DNA of 64,000 nt from Epiperipatus broadwayi (Eukaryota > Onychophora > Udeonychophora > Euonychophora > Peripatidae). How positions within the stretch are numbered: the stretch's first letter is position 1; every line of letters begins with the position of its first letter. Shown here piece by piece: positions 47,057-59,154 of this stretch. Position numbers and translations under genes: made by a program. The stretch is taken from NCBI GenBank assembly GCA_028023455.1, contig JAQFVV010000022.1, positions 11,057,100 through 11,121,099 of the forward strand. Reading direction: 5' to 3'. The notes beneath the pieces are model-generated. The model was given only the letters and a program-made list of their open reading frames with translations, was not told where the DNA came from and did not search any database.

Positions 47057-48078
47057 TTATTTTAATTTAAAATATTCATTTTTTTTATTTATTGATTCTA
47101 AATTAATTTTAGGTATGTTACTTGCAGTAGGAGTTCAAAAAGATTATATCGCAGTAAGTATTTATTTTATTTTGTTCTCTTGGAATTTATATTAACAAAT
47201 AAGTAGATTCATCTTTGTATGTGTATATATATATCTATATATATATATCTTATATTTCAATTAACTATATAGAAAGAAGATATATCTTGAAGTCTTATAT
47301 TTGGAAAGTATAAACATTCTACAACATTTTTTGTTTGTTACATAAACATATGTGTTTATATTTACTAGTTAATCAATGGAGATTAAGGTGGAATCACCTT
47401 TTTAAATATGAAGTTAATGTCAATTGAAAACCTATTGCTTAAAGGATAATCGGATTATATGCATCTATTTTAAATGTTTGTTTGCCATAAATATATTATA
47501 ACGGCCGGGGAAAATGATTCTTACTCCATCTGCCATACAGGGCACTACCAGGCCATTTGAATCTGGAAAATTTATATAGTAGGCAGCTACACCTTGGGAA
47601 AGATCCAACTTTTATAGATCGTTAGCCCTTGGTGCTAGCTCAAGGAATAGCTGAGACTTAATATAACTTATTTTACTTATATTCAATTATATATATTTTT
47701 TATAGTATCATTAATAAAAATAAAATAATAAGTCACTGCCAGTACTAATAACATAAACATTTATTACGCACATATATAAAAACAAATTTGAGGATTTGAT
47801 TATCAACATTATTTTAGATTTAAATTCTGATATTTTTTTTTTAATTTGCACAAATGGAAATTTTTTATACATTTTAATATTTTATATTGTTAAGCATAGA
47901 TAGACTACATAGAATGTGCACGTAAAGTCTTTCAAAACATTTAACCTCAGGCTAAAAATTCGCAGCTAAACCAACGCTAGCTTGCTGATTACAGACGTAA
48001 CCAATGCAACATGAAAACGTTAACATAAAACCATGCTGACAGGAATGCGCTTCTGCAGCATGATATTATTTAAAAGAA
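47057..48078. other. Unassigned region
   Basis: There is an AT microsatellite at about 47226-47250. A less AT-rich block at 47500-47650 (around AACGGCCGGGGAAAATG) has no recognisable gene. Confidence 0.4.
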
Positions 48079-49150
48079 GTGATCCTCGTCCAGTACAGGA
48101 ATGTGCGTCTGTCTGGCAAAGGAATCATAGGCATAAAACCTTGAAAAAGAAATGCCTCAAATGGAGGGAGAGCAATCCTCACCATCTTGTAGTCCCAATC
48201 CATAGAGCAAAAGGAGATCAATGGTGTGGGAAATACATCCACGTCCATTGCAGTGCGATGGCTACATCTCTGGGCCATGCGTTCATTTGGGATTGGTGCT
48301 CTGTATGGTAACGCGCTTCATATTATATTGATATAAATGCTGTACATCCCTCCACCAGCTGCAGTTCAACTACGAAACAGACAACCTGAAATTAACCCCA
48401 CATGACCTAACCCAAACTTAACAACTCTATGCAGCCATCTACACTGAACTTTAAATTTAATAATTTAGTTAACAAAAAAAAAAAAGGAAATGATTAAAGC
48501 AAACATTATACATAATAAAAAAAATATTAATAGCGGATTTAGAGCTCTTTTGATAGTTAGATAAGAGTTTGTTTAAAAGTTACTATTAGGTTACTAATTG
48601 AAAGTTTGTTTAAAATATCTAAAAGTTCACATTGAATATCAGTTTACACTTCCCATGATAAGTCTTTATGAATCCCGCGGATTTCGGCAGATTTATGGAA
48701 GTCCATCCTAGTAATCACATTTTGTAGATTGTCCTCCTTGGAAAAAAGCCACTACTTGCCATTCTGTCAGGAACTGTCATCGAGAGGCTGCCTCGGTCAG
48801 CGTAGATAAAAGAAACATTCTATTGTGAGACCACTACATCATAGAGTCTGCAATACAGCTGCAAGATGTTTTAACTGGTTATCACCATTTAATCAGTCAA
48901 TCACGCCTTTAAATTCAATTATTTCCTTTTTATAGTATCTTACCTCGCATATCATTAATTCTTCGAATGGATCCTCCAGACATTGCTCCCATGTTATTGG
49001 CTATGATGTTTTTCTTTCTGGCCCGTGTGCTTGTGATTAACTGTATTGGCTAGTCTGCTCCAGAGCGGGAAACACTATAATCTTTTACTTTTAGCTCTTA
49101 TCTGTCTTTTCAGTCATTTAAGTGCTCCAAGGGCTAGTTTGCATTTATTT
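48079..49150 (+). repeat. Dispersed repeat family D, copy 1
   Basis: It matches, in inverted orientation, 63020-64000. Shared blocks in order: CAGTACAGGAATG (48091), GGGAAATACATCCACGTCCA, CATGCGTTCATTTGGG, ATTATATTGATATAAATGC, CTATGCAGCCATCTACAC, GAGTCTGCAATACAGCTGCA and CCAAGGGCTAGTTTGC (49128). No coding frame survives; the 92-codon stretch at 48033 is not conserved in the other copy. The family's class is unknown. Confidence 0.75.
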
Positions 49151-51064
49151 TCATTTTAAGATTTAGACATGATTTTTAAATTGAAACTAATTAACCTTTT
49201 CCTTTTTCATTATTTTAAACAAAAATGCTAATCTTTATCTTTAGATTTTTACTTTGACTTATTTTTCATTAGAAGCAGTTATAAAAATAATTTGGAAATC
49301 AAAACCACAGGATGGATAAGAAAGTATAATTACACATCATTTTCTTTGTATTGAATGTAATGCTTTTTATTTGACCAGGTATAGATCTTGTACAGCAATA
49401 AATTAACTGATTTGACATTCTTAAATATTTAATAAGTAATTTAAATATTTAATAAGTAATTGGAAGCTTATTGTAATTATTTTGTTAGTAACAAGTATTA
49501 GATATATTAAGGTAGAATTTATATCTAAATTGATTTGATGATTGATAAAAATACAAATATGATTATTATTGAAGATGAGCAAAGATAATTGCAATTAGAT
49601 GGTCGCATATTTTATATTAAATCATTGTTGATTAAAGTAAATATTATATTGAGTCAGTATGCAGCCACAAAGATTGTAATCTTATTCAGTTACAGAGCTG
49701 GTAATAGTAATATATTTTATTCTGTTGCAAATTAGATTGATTTACTTTAATGGTATTAAAAGTTTGATAGTGTGGATCATAAATTTAGTTTAAATTTTAA
49801 TATTAATAATTGACTACAATAAAACTAATAATCTTTCATAAGCTTTGACAGTTATAGTCTAAAGTTTTAATAACTTAGCTTTAGTATGTGATTTGTCAAT
49901 TGTTGGAATAAGCATCCAATAAGAATCTATCATTTATTTTATATATTGTTATGATTGGATATTGAAAATCTTAAGGTTATTTAATAGGATGATTTTATTA
50001 TATATATTAAGTTGGTGAAAATGGAAAGATACATTAGGTTAATTAATTTTGTATTATTATTAAGTATTTAATCATATTATAATTGACTTAGTTAATAAGT
50101 GTATATTGATATTAGTGAAATAGCAGTACTTTTTTGATTTTATTTAGCTGTAATTAGAAATCAATTATTGAGATATATTTTGTTAGATATCATTGATATT
50201 GTAAACTGATAGGGCATATTAAGATTATTTTATCAATCTATGTATTATTTCATTTAAATAGAAATAGAAATAATGTTTGACTTTTGGTACAAATTTGTAA
50301 GGAATATTAAAATTTATCTGTGTAATTCTTTATCATTATTTTCATTCTATTATAAGGGTCACATATTGTTATTTATAAGACAGTGATATTTAGTTTTATT
50401 GCTTTATCTTTAACTGATTGCAAATAATGCTTATATTTTAGGGTAGTTTGAACTGTTTTATTTGTTTTCTATCCATTCTAAATGCTATTGAAATTTATGA
50501 GGTTTTAGCAAAGATTATTGTCATTGTTTTATTAACTTAAGTATTAGATTATTATTCATTGGTATTCATTTTAGTTTAGTTTATTATTTTCATTCTGTTA
50601 CAAATGATGCTACAATTCATGACCATATTAAATTAGGATTGTTCTTCCTTAGTCTATTATTTTTATTCTGTTACAAATAGTGATCACTAATTAGACTGAT
50701 TCAGGATACAGCATGGTCTACATATTTAAATTGTTCTAAATGCCACCCAAACAGTTAGGCTATAATAGGTTAGCATACCTATATATTTAATTTGTTACAA
50801 ATGGTGCAAACCAATTAAGGGCCTGATCAAAGACCAAAAGAGGTCATAGTATCATATATAGATCAGTAGAAGAATATAAAGTTATATGTTGTATACAGTA
50901 ATGATATTTTATAGATAATCATAATTTATTCAAAATTTTAAAAGAATTTGTATGAATAATATGCAAAAAATATCTTGTATGCTTAAAAAAAAAGAATTTC
51001 ATTATTGTTGCATTCTCTCACAAGTTTTTATCAATAATTGGAAGATTGAATGGACAAATATTTT
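49151..51064. other. Unassigned AT-rich DNA upstream of the gag remnant
   Basis: The phrase ATTCTGTTACAAAT or close variants recurs (49720, 50590, 50665, 50794), suggesting decayed short repeats, perhaps retroelement leader sequence. A duplicated TTTAAATATTTAATAAGTAA lies at 49421-49463. No 5' LTR was found here. Confidence 0.4.
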
Positions 51065-51079
51065 ATGTTAAATAGTAAA

Positions 51080-52266
51080 TAATATTTTTATAAAGCGCAG
51101 ACGGTATTGAAAATTAAATTGAGAGAGTGCAAATTTCTCAAGTGCTTGTGATTATTAGTAACCAATTAGATCTTAAGCACTGGGACAGGGAATTTAATAA
51201 GAAAAGAGTGGATTCCACTCTCTTCTTTACTTGTCTTTTATATATCCAAGCCAGTCCAAAGTACTTATATCTGAGAGCCTGAATCTTAAATATCATCACA
51301 CTTAATTGACTGAGTTCAAATTATAAACATACAGCGTGAAATCTTTCGATTTACTACGCAGTAGTTTTTTGATGTTATAACTTTGCAGCAATATATGTAA
51401 ATAATATTTTTATAAAGCGCAGACGGTATTGAAAATTAAATTGAGAGAGTGCAAATTTCTCAAGCGCTTGTGACTATTAGTAACCAATCAGATCTTAAGC
51501 ACTGGGACAGGGAATTTAATAAGAAAAGAGTGGATTCCACTCTCTTCTTTACTTGTCTTTCTATATATCCAAGCCAGTCCAAAGTACTTATATCTGAGAG
51601 CGTGAATCTTAAATATCATCACACTTAATTGACTGAGTTCAAATTATAAACATACAGCGTGAAATCTTTCGATTTACTACGCAAAAAAAAACTACTGCAT
51701 AGTAAATCGAAAGATTTCACGCTGTATGTTTATAATTTGAACTTTGTCAATTAAGTGTGATGATATTTTAAGATTCACGCTCTCAGATATAAGTACTTTG
51801 GACTGGCTTGGATATATAGAAAGACAAGTAAAGAAGAGAGTAAAATCCACTCTTTTCTTATTAAATTCCCTGTCCCAGTGCTTAAGATCTGATTGGTTAC
51901 TAATAGTCACAAGCGCTTGAGAAATTTGCACTCTCTCAATTTAATTTTCAATACCATCTGCGCTTTATAAAAATATTATTTACATATATTGCTGCAAAGT
52001 TATAACATCGAAAAACTACTGCGTAGTAAATCGAAAGATTTCACGCTGTATGTTTATAATTTGAACTTAGTCAATTAAGTGTGATGATATTTAAGATTCA
52101 CGCTCTCAGATATAAGTACTTTGGACTGGCTTGGATATATAGAAAGACAAGTAAAGAAGAGAGTAAAATCCACTCTTTTCTTATTAAATTCCCTGTCCCA
52201 GTGCTTAAGATCTGATTGGTTACTAATAGTCACAAGCGCTTGAGAAATTTGCACTCTCTCAATTTA
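51080..52266. repeat. Family C: two direct and two inverted 322-bp units
   Basis: Unit 1 begins GTAAATAATATTTTTATAAAGC at 51075 and unit 2 at 51397, a period of 322 bp. From about 51683 the sequence runs as the inverted complement of both units to 52266. The whole block is flanked by the 15-bp direct repeat ATGTTAAATAGTAAA (51065-51079, 52267-52281), which partly overlaps the unit start. Motifs include CTTAAGCACTGGGACAGG and the hairpin AAATC-GAAA-GATTT. I searched both strands and found no convincing hammerhead. The open stretch at 51692-51931 (-) is incidental. Confidence 0.9.
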
Positions 52267-52421
52267 ATGTTAAATAGTAAAATAATTCAAAGTATTGTCA
52301 TAATTTATTTTGGTCAGAGAGAGGATATTATTCTTGCTATCAAAAAATAAGTAAATACGGAAACCAATAGTGTTGAAACTTTGTTGAACCTGAGGGTGTT
52401 ATTCAAGAAATATTTAGGAAA

Positions 52422-53717
52422 TTGATGGAAAGGATGGAGATTCAAAATAGAGAACTAAGAACAATGAATAACAAATGTGAGATTCAAAATAAAGAACTAA
52501 GAGAAAAATTGAATAATAAGTTTGAGGTCCAAAGTAAAGAATTAAAAGAAAATAGAGAATTAAAGGTAGAGTCAGGGCAATTTAATAATAAGCTAGACTT
52601 GTTTAAAATTGAGTTAGATGCCACGAATGCGAGATTTAAAGAATTCAAATATAATTTGGTTGTTAAATTAAGAGAATCTGATGATAAATATGATAGCAGA
52701 TTTAATGAATTGAGAAACCAATTGGATAAGTCACAAAAAAGGCTAGAAGTCAGATTTGAAAATTTAAATAGTGAAATTATAAACATAAAGTTGGGCATAA
52801 AGAGTTGGAAAAAAATTATATCAGAAACCTCAAAATTTGGAAGTAAATAATATTAAAATGGAATTGAAAGATATGCAAAATCATATGAAACTAGAATATA
52901 AAGTGGTATGTAAAAAACATAATAAGAGTGATAATGAAATAAAGAAGTTGCAAAAGATATGCAAGGATTCACAGGATGATTTAAAGGGTTTGCAAGAAGA
53001 TTTAAACAGTATTGAGTAAGTGAGACCAGGAGAGTTAGATGATTTAAGGGACAGGTTGGGCAGATTTAATGAATTGAGAAACCAATTGGATAAGTCACAA
53101 AAAAGGCTAGAAGTCAGATTTGAAAATTTAAATAGTGAAATTATAAACATAAAGTTGGGCATAAAGAATTGGAAAAAAATTATATCAGAAGCCTCAAAAT
53201 TTGGAAGTAAATAATATTAAAATAGAATTGAAAGATATGCAAAATCATATGAAACTAGAATATAAAGAGGTATGTAAAAAACATAATGAGTGATAATGAA
53301 ATAAAGAAGTTGCAAAAGATATGCAAGGATTCGCAGGATGATTTAAAGGGTATGTAAGAAGATTTAAACAGTATTGAGTAAGTGAGACCAGAAGAGTTAG
53401 ATGATTTAAGGGACAGGTTAGATAATTACCAATTGTCTTTACAGCAATTAGAAAGCTGTAACAAAAGACAGGAAGAAATTTACAGTAAGGTGGAAGACAG
53501 TAATACATTTCTAGAACAAGAGATACATAAATGTTTTGAGGAGCAAGAGATAAGTATGAATAATAAGATATCTATGATGTTAGAAGATAGGATGTTAGAG
53601 ATGAAGAGTAGTCTAGTCAAACATACTGATGATCATATAGATAGGGTATATAAATGTGCATGTTTAGATGATAAGCTCCTAAATAAAGTTGATTATGATA
53701 TATTGTCACTATGGTGA
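52422..53717 (+). pseudogene. Coiled-coil N-terminal part of a retroelement gag (broken)
   Basis: The frames 52422-52850, 52837-53019, 53020-53214 and 53382-53717 encode a long heptad-rich, Lys/Glu/Asn-rich helix (for example MERMEIQNRELRTMNNKCEI and FNELRNQLDKSQKRLEVRFE). Breaks and stops separate them. Its position upstream of gag and pol remnants suggests it is the gag leader domain of the same Ty3/gypsy-like element. Coiled coils there are thought to help particle assembly (family-level inference). Confidence 0.6.
52698..53415 (+). repeat. 364-bp tandem duplication inside the gag coiled coil
   Basis: The segment starting AGATTTAATGAATTGAG at 52698 is repeated at 53062 and runs to about 53415 with few differences. 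The duplicated part includes LDKSQKRLEVRFENLNSEII and the following stops, so the duplication arose in, or was tolerated by, an already non-functional copy, or else it preceded decay. Confidence 0.85.
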
Positions 53718-54050
53718 GGAGACTAGTACCCAAATGCATAGTTCAGAGGAAATTAAAAATGGATGAATAGCAAGATAGGTAGATTTATCTAGCTTAAAGT
53801 TTTTAAAGGGGAGTATGATGAGAACCACATAGAGTATTTAAATGCCTTAGAAGAGCTGTTCTCATTAAGTCATTTAAGGAGTGAAAAACTATAGCAAGCA
53901 AGCAAGCACTTAAATTCATCTGCCAAACTTTGGTGGATAGTAAGCCAGAAACTTATGGGGATTTTAAGTACGACATGTTGAATAGTTTTTGGGGAGAAGA
54001 CAAGCAGCAGGACAACATGAAGTATCAGATTAGTCAGGACAAGTATAGTC

Positions 54051-54273
54051 ATATATATTTTTCTTATAATACTTCTTTCATATACACTTCAATGCAAACA
54101 AATTTTCTTAAAAAAATTGTTTATTTTCCTTACAGTTTCGACTGTCAACAGTCTTCATCAGATCTTATCAAACTTCCTCTGCATTGAAGTATATATGAAA
54201 AAAGTATTATAAGAAATATATATATGAAGATATGCAAAAAAAGTAAAAGAGAAGAATAAGAGAATATATTTCT
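54051..54273. mobile_element. Family E fold-back element inserted in gag
   Basis: A 223-bp insertion flanked by the perfect 13-bp duplication GACAAGTATAGTC (54038-54050, 54274-54286). The arms are about 54051-54096 and 54181-54228 (TTCTTATAATACTT.. / ..AAGTATTATAAGAA). The complement of the centre holds the hammerhead-like stem-loop. The right tail (GCAAAAAAAGTAAAAGAGAAG) matches the region at about 960-990 beside copy 1. Confidence 0.88.
54135..54161 (-). ncRNA. Hammerhead-like stem-loop, family E
   Basis: On the minus strand: CTGATGA, A, GACTG-TTGA-CAGTC, GAAAC. The loop differs from that at 841-868, but the five-pair stem and both core words are kept. Stem I and a normal stem III are missing. 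Confidence 0.4.
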
Positions 54274-54939
54274 GACAAGTATAGTCCTAATAAAGGCAGA
54301 TATACTCAGTTCTTCTGAATGCATAAAGCTAAGTTAAAAATGCTGACCGCTTTTCCAGTATTAGAAAACCAAATAATTTGGATTGTCAGGCAAAACTTGC
54401 CAAGGAACATTGATTATACTTTAATTGTTTCTGACTGACATACTGTTGAAGAAGTATCCAAAATACTCTAAGTGCTCGAGACATGCAAAGTACCTGTAGA
54501 AAATACTCACAAGTAGAATAAGAACAGTCATGCTTATAATGTTTTCTCTATTAAATTTGGTAGGAGTAAAAGAAATAGACAATAGAGAAAATAGGTTTTA
54601 TGTGAATAATAAGAATTATAAGGTTCTTCCATATGTAAATACCAGTAAGAATAGTCATTAAAGTTATGATAAAGTAGAAAAGGGTATGTGTGCATTAGGA
54701 AGTTATCCTGTCAGCATATCACAGAATACACTTTTGAAAATGCTTGGAGCTAGGCCTAAAACTAGTCCTTTAAATTAAAATGGGTTTTGTTGGAACGTTT
54801 CTCACTATAAGAGCCTAGTAGTTTCATAAATTTGAGGAGCAACAATATTATTAGTTATTTAACCTCATTTTTGATAAAAAAGGAGTTGGTTGTTTTGGTA
54901 AAGAGAAGTGTATGTAGATAACATATTCCCAAAAATTAT

Positions 54940-55300
54940 TATTATTTTTAAGGTACATTAGTGAAAGATTTACAGGATTCAGGAAGTCAAATTTTGATTA
55001 TATCAGAATGATTGTATGTTAAAGTTACTGAAGCAGACTTTGAAATTCCCGTGCTATGGTTGAGGCAAATTGAAGTTACTGTAACCAATAGTTGTAAGGC
55101 AAAATTGTTTGCTCAACAAGTGTGATTAGGTGTTAGGATTAGTTCAATAACTGTAGAGCAAATATTTTTGATCATGTCTGGACTTGTTCATGAGGTTATA
55201 ATAGAATCTAACTTCATGAATCAGTTGGTTATTGATTACATTAATCAAGAATTGATTTTAAGATGTAAGTTTAATAGGGAGGTATGCGGTCAAAATTTCA
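54940..55300 (+). pseudogene. Retroelement aspartic protease remnant
   Basis: LVKDLQDSGSQILIISE (about 54958-55010) contains the DSG active-site triad of Ty3/gypsy proteases followed by hydrophobic residues, and a stop comes right after. Its place between gag and reverse transcriptase fits the usual gag-protease-RT-RNase H-integrase order. Confidence 0.6.
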
Positions 55301-55439
55301 ATTTATTAGCCATCTAAAATAATTCTACAATTAGATTTATGAATAAAAATATATGAATCTATTGAATTGGAAGACAACTCTAAAGAAAAGTTTTTTCAGT
55401 TACTCTGTAGTTATAATGACATATTTTCTAAGAGACCTA

Positions 55440-56750
55440 GTTAAATAAAGGGGTATGTACATAGGATGCACTTGAAGGACTTACTGCCATTTTCACTATA
55501 AAAAATATCTCATCTTTCACTAATACAAAGCTGAGGTACAGAAGCAAATTGAGTAAATGGTCAAGTGGAAAGTTACTAGAAAATGCTCCTTGGCATATAA
55601 TAGTCCATTAGTGGTTATCCATAAAAAGGATGGATCCCTATATATTTGCTTAGATGTGAGGTTCTTGAATCAATTAACAATTCCAGAATGTGATGTTCTT
55701 CCCTACTGTGTAAGAATTATTAATTAGATTTAAAGTCAAAAAGGTCTTCTATATTTGACTTAACAGCTAGTTGTTGGCAGGTATACTTGTATGATGAAAA
55801 TTAGAAGTATATTACATTTAAATACAAGAGCTACTCGTATGTTTTTGAAACAATGCGTTTGGACTTGTAAACAATGGAGCTGGACTCCTAACATGTTTGG
55901 ATAATGTATTATCCGATGAAGTCAAGGGCATTCTAATCATATATGTGGATGATGTTATATTCATTTCGGAGAACATAATTGGAGCATTTTCATCATATAA
56001 ATATGTTTTTAAGAGAATGTGAAGAAAAACATCTCAAAATAAATTTAAAGAGTAGAATAGCTCTTAGGAGATAGATTTTCTGGGGCACATTGTAGGATCT
56101 GCTGGGTTAAAACTGTATCCTTATAAATTAAATCTATTCATAATTTTCCTGTTCCAGAAAATAAAAGGCAATTTCGTTCTTTCTTTGGTGTTTGCAATTT
56201 TTATCATAGGTTCTATAAGGAATTTGCCACCATTTATTTATCAAAATTATTAAGGAAAGATGAGAAATGGAAATGGACTGAAAACCACTCTATTGAATTT
56301 GAGAAAATAAAATTTTTTAAATACTGTAATCTTACATTATCATAATTTCTAAGAAATATCTTAGATACAGATGGTAGTGGGTATGGTTTAGAAGTAGTTT
56401 TATTCCAGTTAGACCATGGAAAAAATTCCTTTGTATTTCTTGAGTAAGTTATTGAAGAGTGCAGAATTGTACTATACTGCCACAGCGAAAGAAGCCTTGA
56501 CTGTTGTATGAGCTTTTCACAAGCTCCAACAATATTTAATTGGGTCTGAAATAATAGTTATTACAGATCACAAGAGTTTAGGGTTTATCATTCGGAGCTC
56601 TTTGAATAACGAAAGACTAATTAGATGAAGTTCATTCCTTCAGCAATTTAATTATAGGATACCATATTGTAATGGAAAATATATTGTAGCAGATATTCTA
56701 AGTAGAAATTCTGATAAAAATAGACCCATGTCATATAAGTATAGATAATA
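55440..56750 (+). pseudogene. Ty3/gypsy-like reverse transcriptase and RNase H (broken)
   Basis: Fragments in order: YNSPLVVIHKKDGSLYICLD (about 55600), VRFLNQLTIPECDVLP, EKYITFKYKSYSYVFETMRF, IIYVDDVIFISE (the YVDD catalytic box near 55938), FRSFFGVCNFYHRFY, LDTDGSGYGLEVVLFQ, TAKEALTVV and IIVITDHKSLGF (RNase H). The order and motifs are those of Ty3/gypsy pol. Stops and frameshifts are frequent. Confidence 0.8.
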
Positions 56751-56860
56751 TTTTCATAATGGTCATCCGTCTGGGAGTTGATGATTTAGTTGAAAATGAT
56801 TTAAAAAATTTATCAGCTTTACAACTGCAAGATTCAAAGTTGAATGTCATTATTTAATAT

Positions 56861-57996
56861 TTGAATGAGAAGATAGAATCTGTAATTATTAAAAGAATGA
56901 TTAAAAATAAAGTGATATTAAGGTATAGGTTAATTAAAAATTTGTTACATTATAAAATTGGAATAGACCATGAACAATCATGGAGTATAGTGTTACCATT
57001 GTGTATTAGAAATGAGCAAACTTATTATATGAATTGTCTTTACCTATGGTCCAAGAAAGGTAGAATATATTGTGTGCAGGCTATTCTACTGGCCTAGACT
57101 GTATGTATTCATAGTGAACAGTCTTAAATATTGTGAGATTTGTTTAAGATCTAAGTACACTAACAAATTGTATGCTGGGACCTTACAGCCAATCTTACTT
57201 AGTCATCCCAATGATATTTTAGTCATAGATTTCTATGGATCTCCGTTTAAGAGTTTTAAGTTTATTTTGATTGTTTACAATGTTTTTTTTAAACTCATGG
57301 GGACATATTTCCTGACCAAAAGCAGTGCTAGAAATGTAATTAGATGTTTACAGGAATTGCAGTTTGTAATGATAGGGAAGCCCAGGGCTATTTTGACAGA
57401 TCATGCTTCATCATTCCTGTCTAAGGAGTGGAAAGATTGGGTTGAATGACAGAATATAAAACATTTTGTGTTTAATTGAGAACCACAGTCTAATCCATGT
57501 GAGAGAGTTGTGCGTGAGTTGGATAGTTTAGGATATATCTAGGACAACCACAGCAACTGGGTAAATAAGTTGAAGGAAGTGGTTAATTACATTAATATAA
57601 CCCAAAATGAGTCAACTAAATTTACCCCAATATATCTGCACTTTGAATATAGGGAGCCTATATTAATTAAGATTCCATTACCTACTATATCTGACGAAGA
57701 AAGAAGCTATGATAGTGATCTATCAAGGGCTAATGAAACTCGAGAGAAATAGGACAGAAAAGGATGGACCATGTCTCTCTTAAGTCTTGTGTATTTAAAG
57801 CAGATTTCATGTTTGTAAATACTCCTCAAGTTGGTGACCTGCAGAAATATAGGTTTAAAAAGTTTTTAAATGTATATGAAGGATTTTTCCAAATAAAGAG
57901 AAAAGTGAGGGAGAATGCATTTCTCTTAGAAACCCCTGAAGGTGAAAAAGATACCTTCAATACCCAGAGTTTAAAGCGAGTATCATCACCTGGATA
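56861..57996 (+). pseudogene. Ty3/gypsy-like integrase (broken)
   Basis: 56861-57097 ends in the zinc-finger-proximal region. 57072-57449 contains KYCEICLRSKYTNKLYAG (the CxxC half of the zinc finger), ILVIDFYGSPF (first catalytic Asp) and PRAILTDHASSFLSKEW (second catalytic Asp). 57480-57750 resembles the end of the catalytic core. 57764-57997 carries GDLQKYRFKKF..YEGFFQIKRKV, the C-terminal DNA-binding part. Stops separate the pieces. Confidence 0.8.
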
Positions 57997-57997
57997 A

Positions 57998-59154
57998 ACG
58001 TGATTTATTAAAAAAAATTAGTATAATTTATCTTATAGTGTAATAAATGGTGCTTTAGTGTTTGAACTTGAGCCCTATATTAGTGAGGATAATATGACTG
58101 TACATGTTTAAAAAAGGAAAAGTTGTGAGATCTTTGTAATTTGGATAAAATTAAAATGTAGCCTTTGAACAAAAGGCATTTATGAAATAGTAGAGTATTA
58201 GTATTATTTTTTTGACTGTTGTGAAAATACTTGATACCAGAACTAAATAATTAATGATAAAAATATAGTAGTATGGAAAATCAGTAGCGTGGAATATGGT
58301 AACCGAGGAAATGGTTTCTTAAATATTTATGTTCATAGCTCCTTATGTATTATTTTGAAGTGTTATGTAATCCTAAAGTTAGGAATATTTTGAAATCACT
58401 TAAAGAAATGAAATATATATAAATGTTTTTGTACTAGTGCAAATATGATAAGTGATAAAGACCAACAGCTATTGGATGTTAGTAATAGTAGTAGTATTGA
58501 ATAATTTGTTTTATGAATAAAACCTCTGGAACATAACTTTATCTTCAAAGTTGAATAACAGAGGTAATCTTAAATACTAATTGGAAAACAAGTTGGAAAT
58601 GTGTTATATAAAAGAAACTTTATTAATGTTTTGGTGGAATTAAGGCAAGAATGACGAGTTAGTTGGTTTCAATGTAAGAAAGTTTGAGTGTAGTATATCA
58701 TAATGGTTAGTTATAATAAATTTGAGGTTATATTAAAAGAGATAAAGATATAAAGGGTTATTTTCAAATTTATAATAAAGCTTTAGCAACTGCAATTGAC
58801 AAATTTTATGAAGGATAAAAAGAATACAGATAGATAATTGCACTTTATAATACATTGTTAATGAACATTGAATAAGCCAATTTTTTTTGTTAGTCATGAT
58901 GCTTTGATGAGTTATTTATTGGAGGCATATAATGAACTGATGGGAATATATTAAGAAGATGAGAATAAAAGAGTAAATAAGTTTTGTCTTGTTTTAATAA
59001 GCATAGTAATCAAGTATTTAGGATTCATTAAGATTGAATTATTAAACTATATATGAAGAAGAAAAGAATGGATGTTTGTGTAAAGGTAATAGTAAATCAC
59101 TGTTTAAAAAAGAAAAAAGAAAAGCATTTATTTTTTTCAGTAGAAGGGAGATAT
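57998..59154. other. Region between integrase and 3' LTR
   Basis: About 1.1 kb of AT-rich DNA without a recognisable envelope-like frame. It ends in a purine run (AGAAGGGAG, 59142-59150) immediately before the LTR, a plausible polypurine tract for plus-strand priming. Confidence 0.45.

Larger units (their letters stand above)
53800..54480 (+). pseudogene. Ty3/gypsy-like gag core (broken, with an insertion)
   Basis: Translated pieces include YDENHIEYLNALEELFSLSH, KFICQTLVDSKPETYGDFKY, SFWGEDKQQDNMKYQISQDK and, after the insertion at 54051-54273, YSPNKGRYTQFF and VRQNLPRNIDYTLIVSD. The FWGE-KQQD and NKG..TQFF patterns resemble gag proteins of invertebrate gypsy-like elements. Several stops interrupt it. 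Confidence 0.65.

Noticed and set aside
48033-48311. A 92-codon plus-strand frame (and a 70-codon minus frame) as host genes
   Set aside because: The frames are not preserved in the second copy of repeat D and show no known domain.
51080-52266. Hammerhead ribozyme in family C
   Set aside because: CTGATTGG on one strand and CTGAGAG on the other were examined; neither is followed by GAAA with a pairing stem I, so no ribozyme was called.
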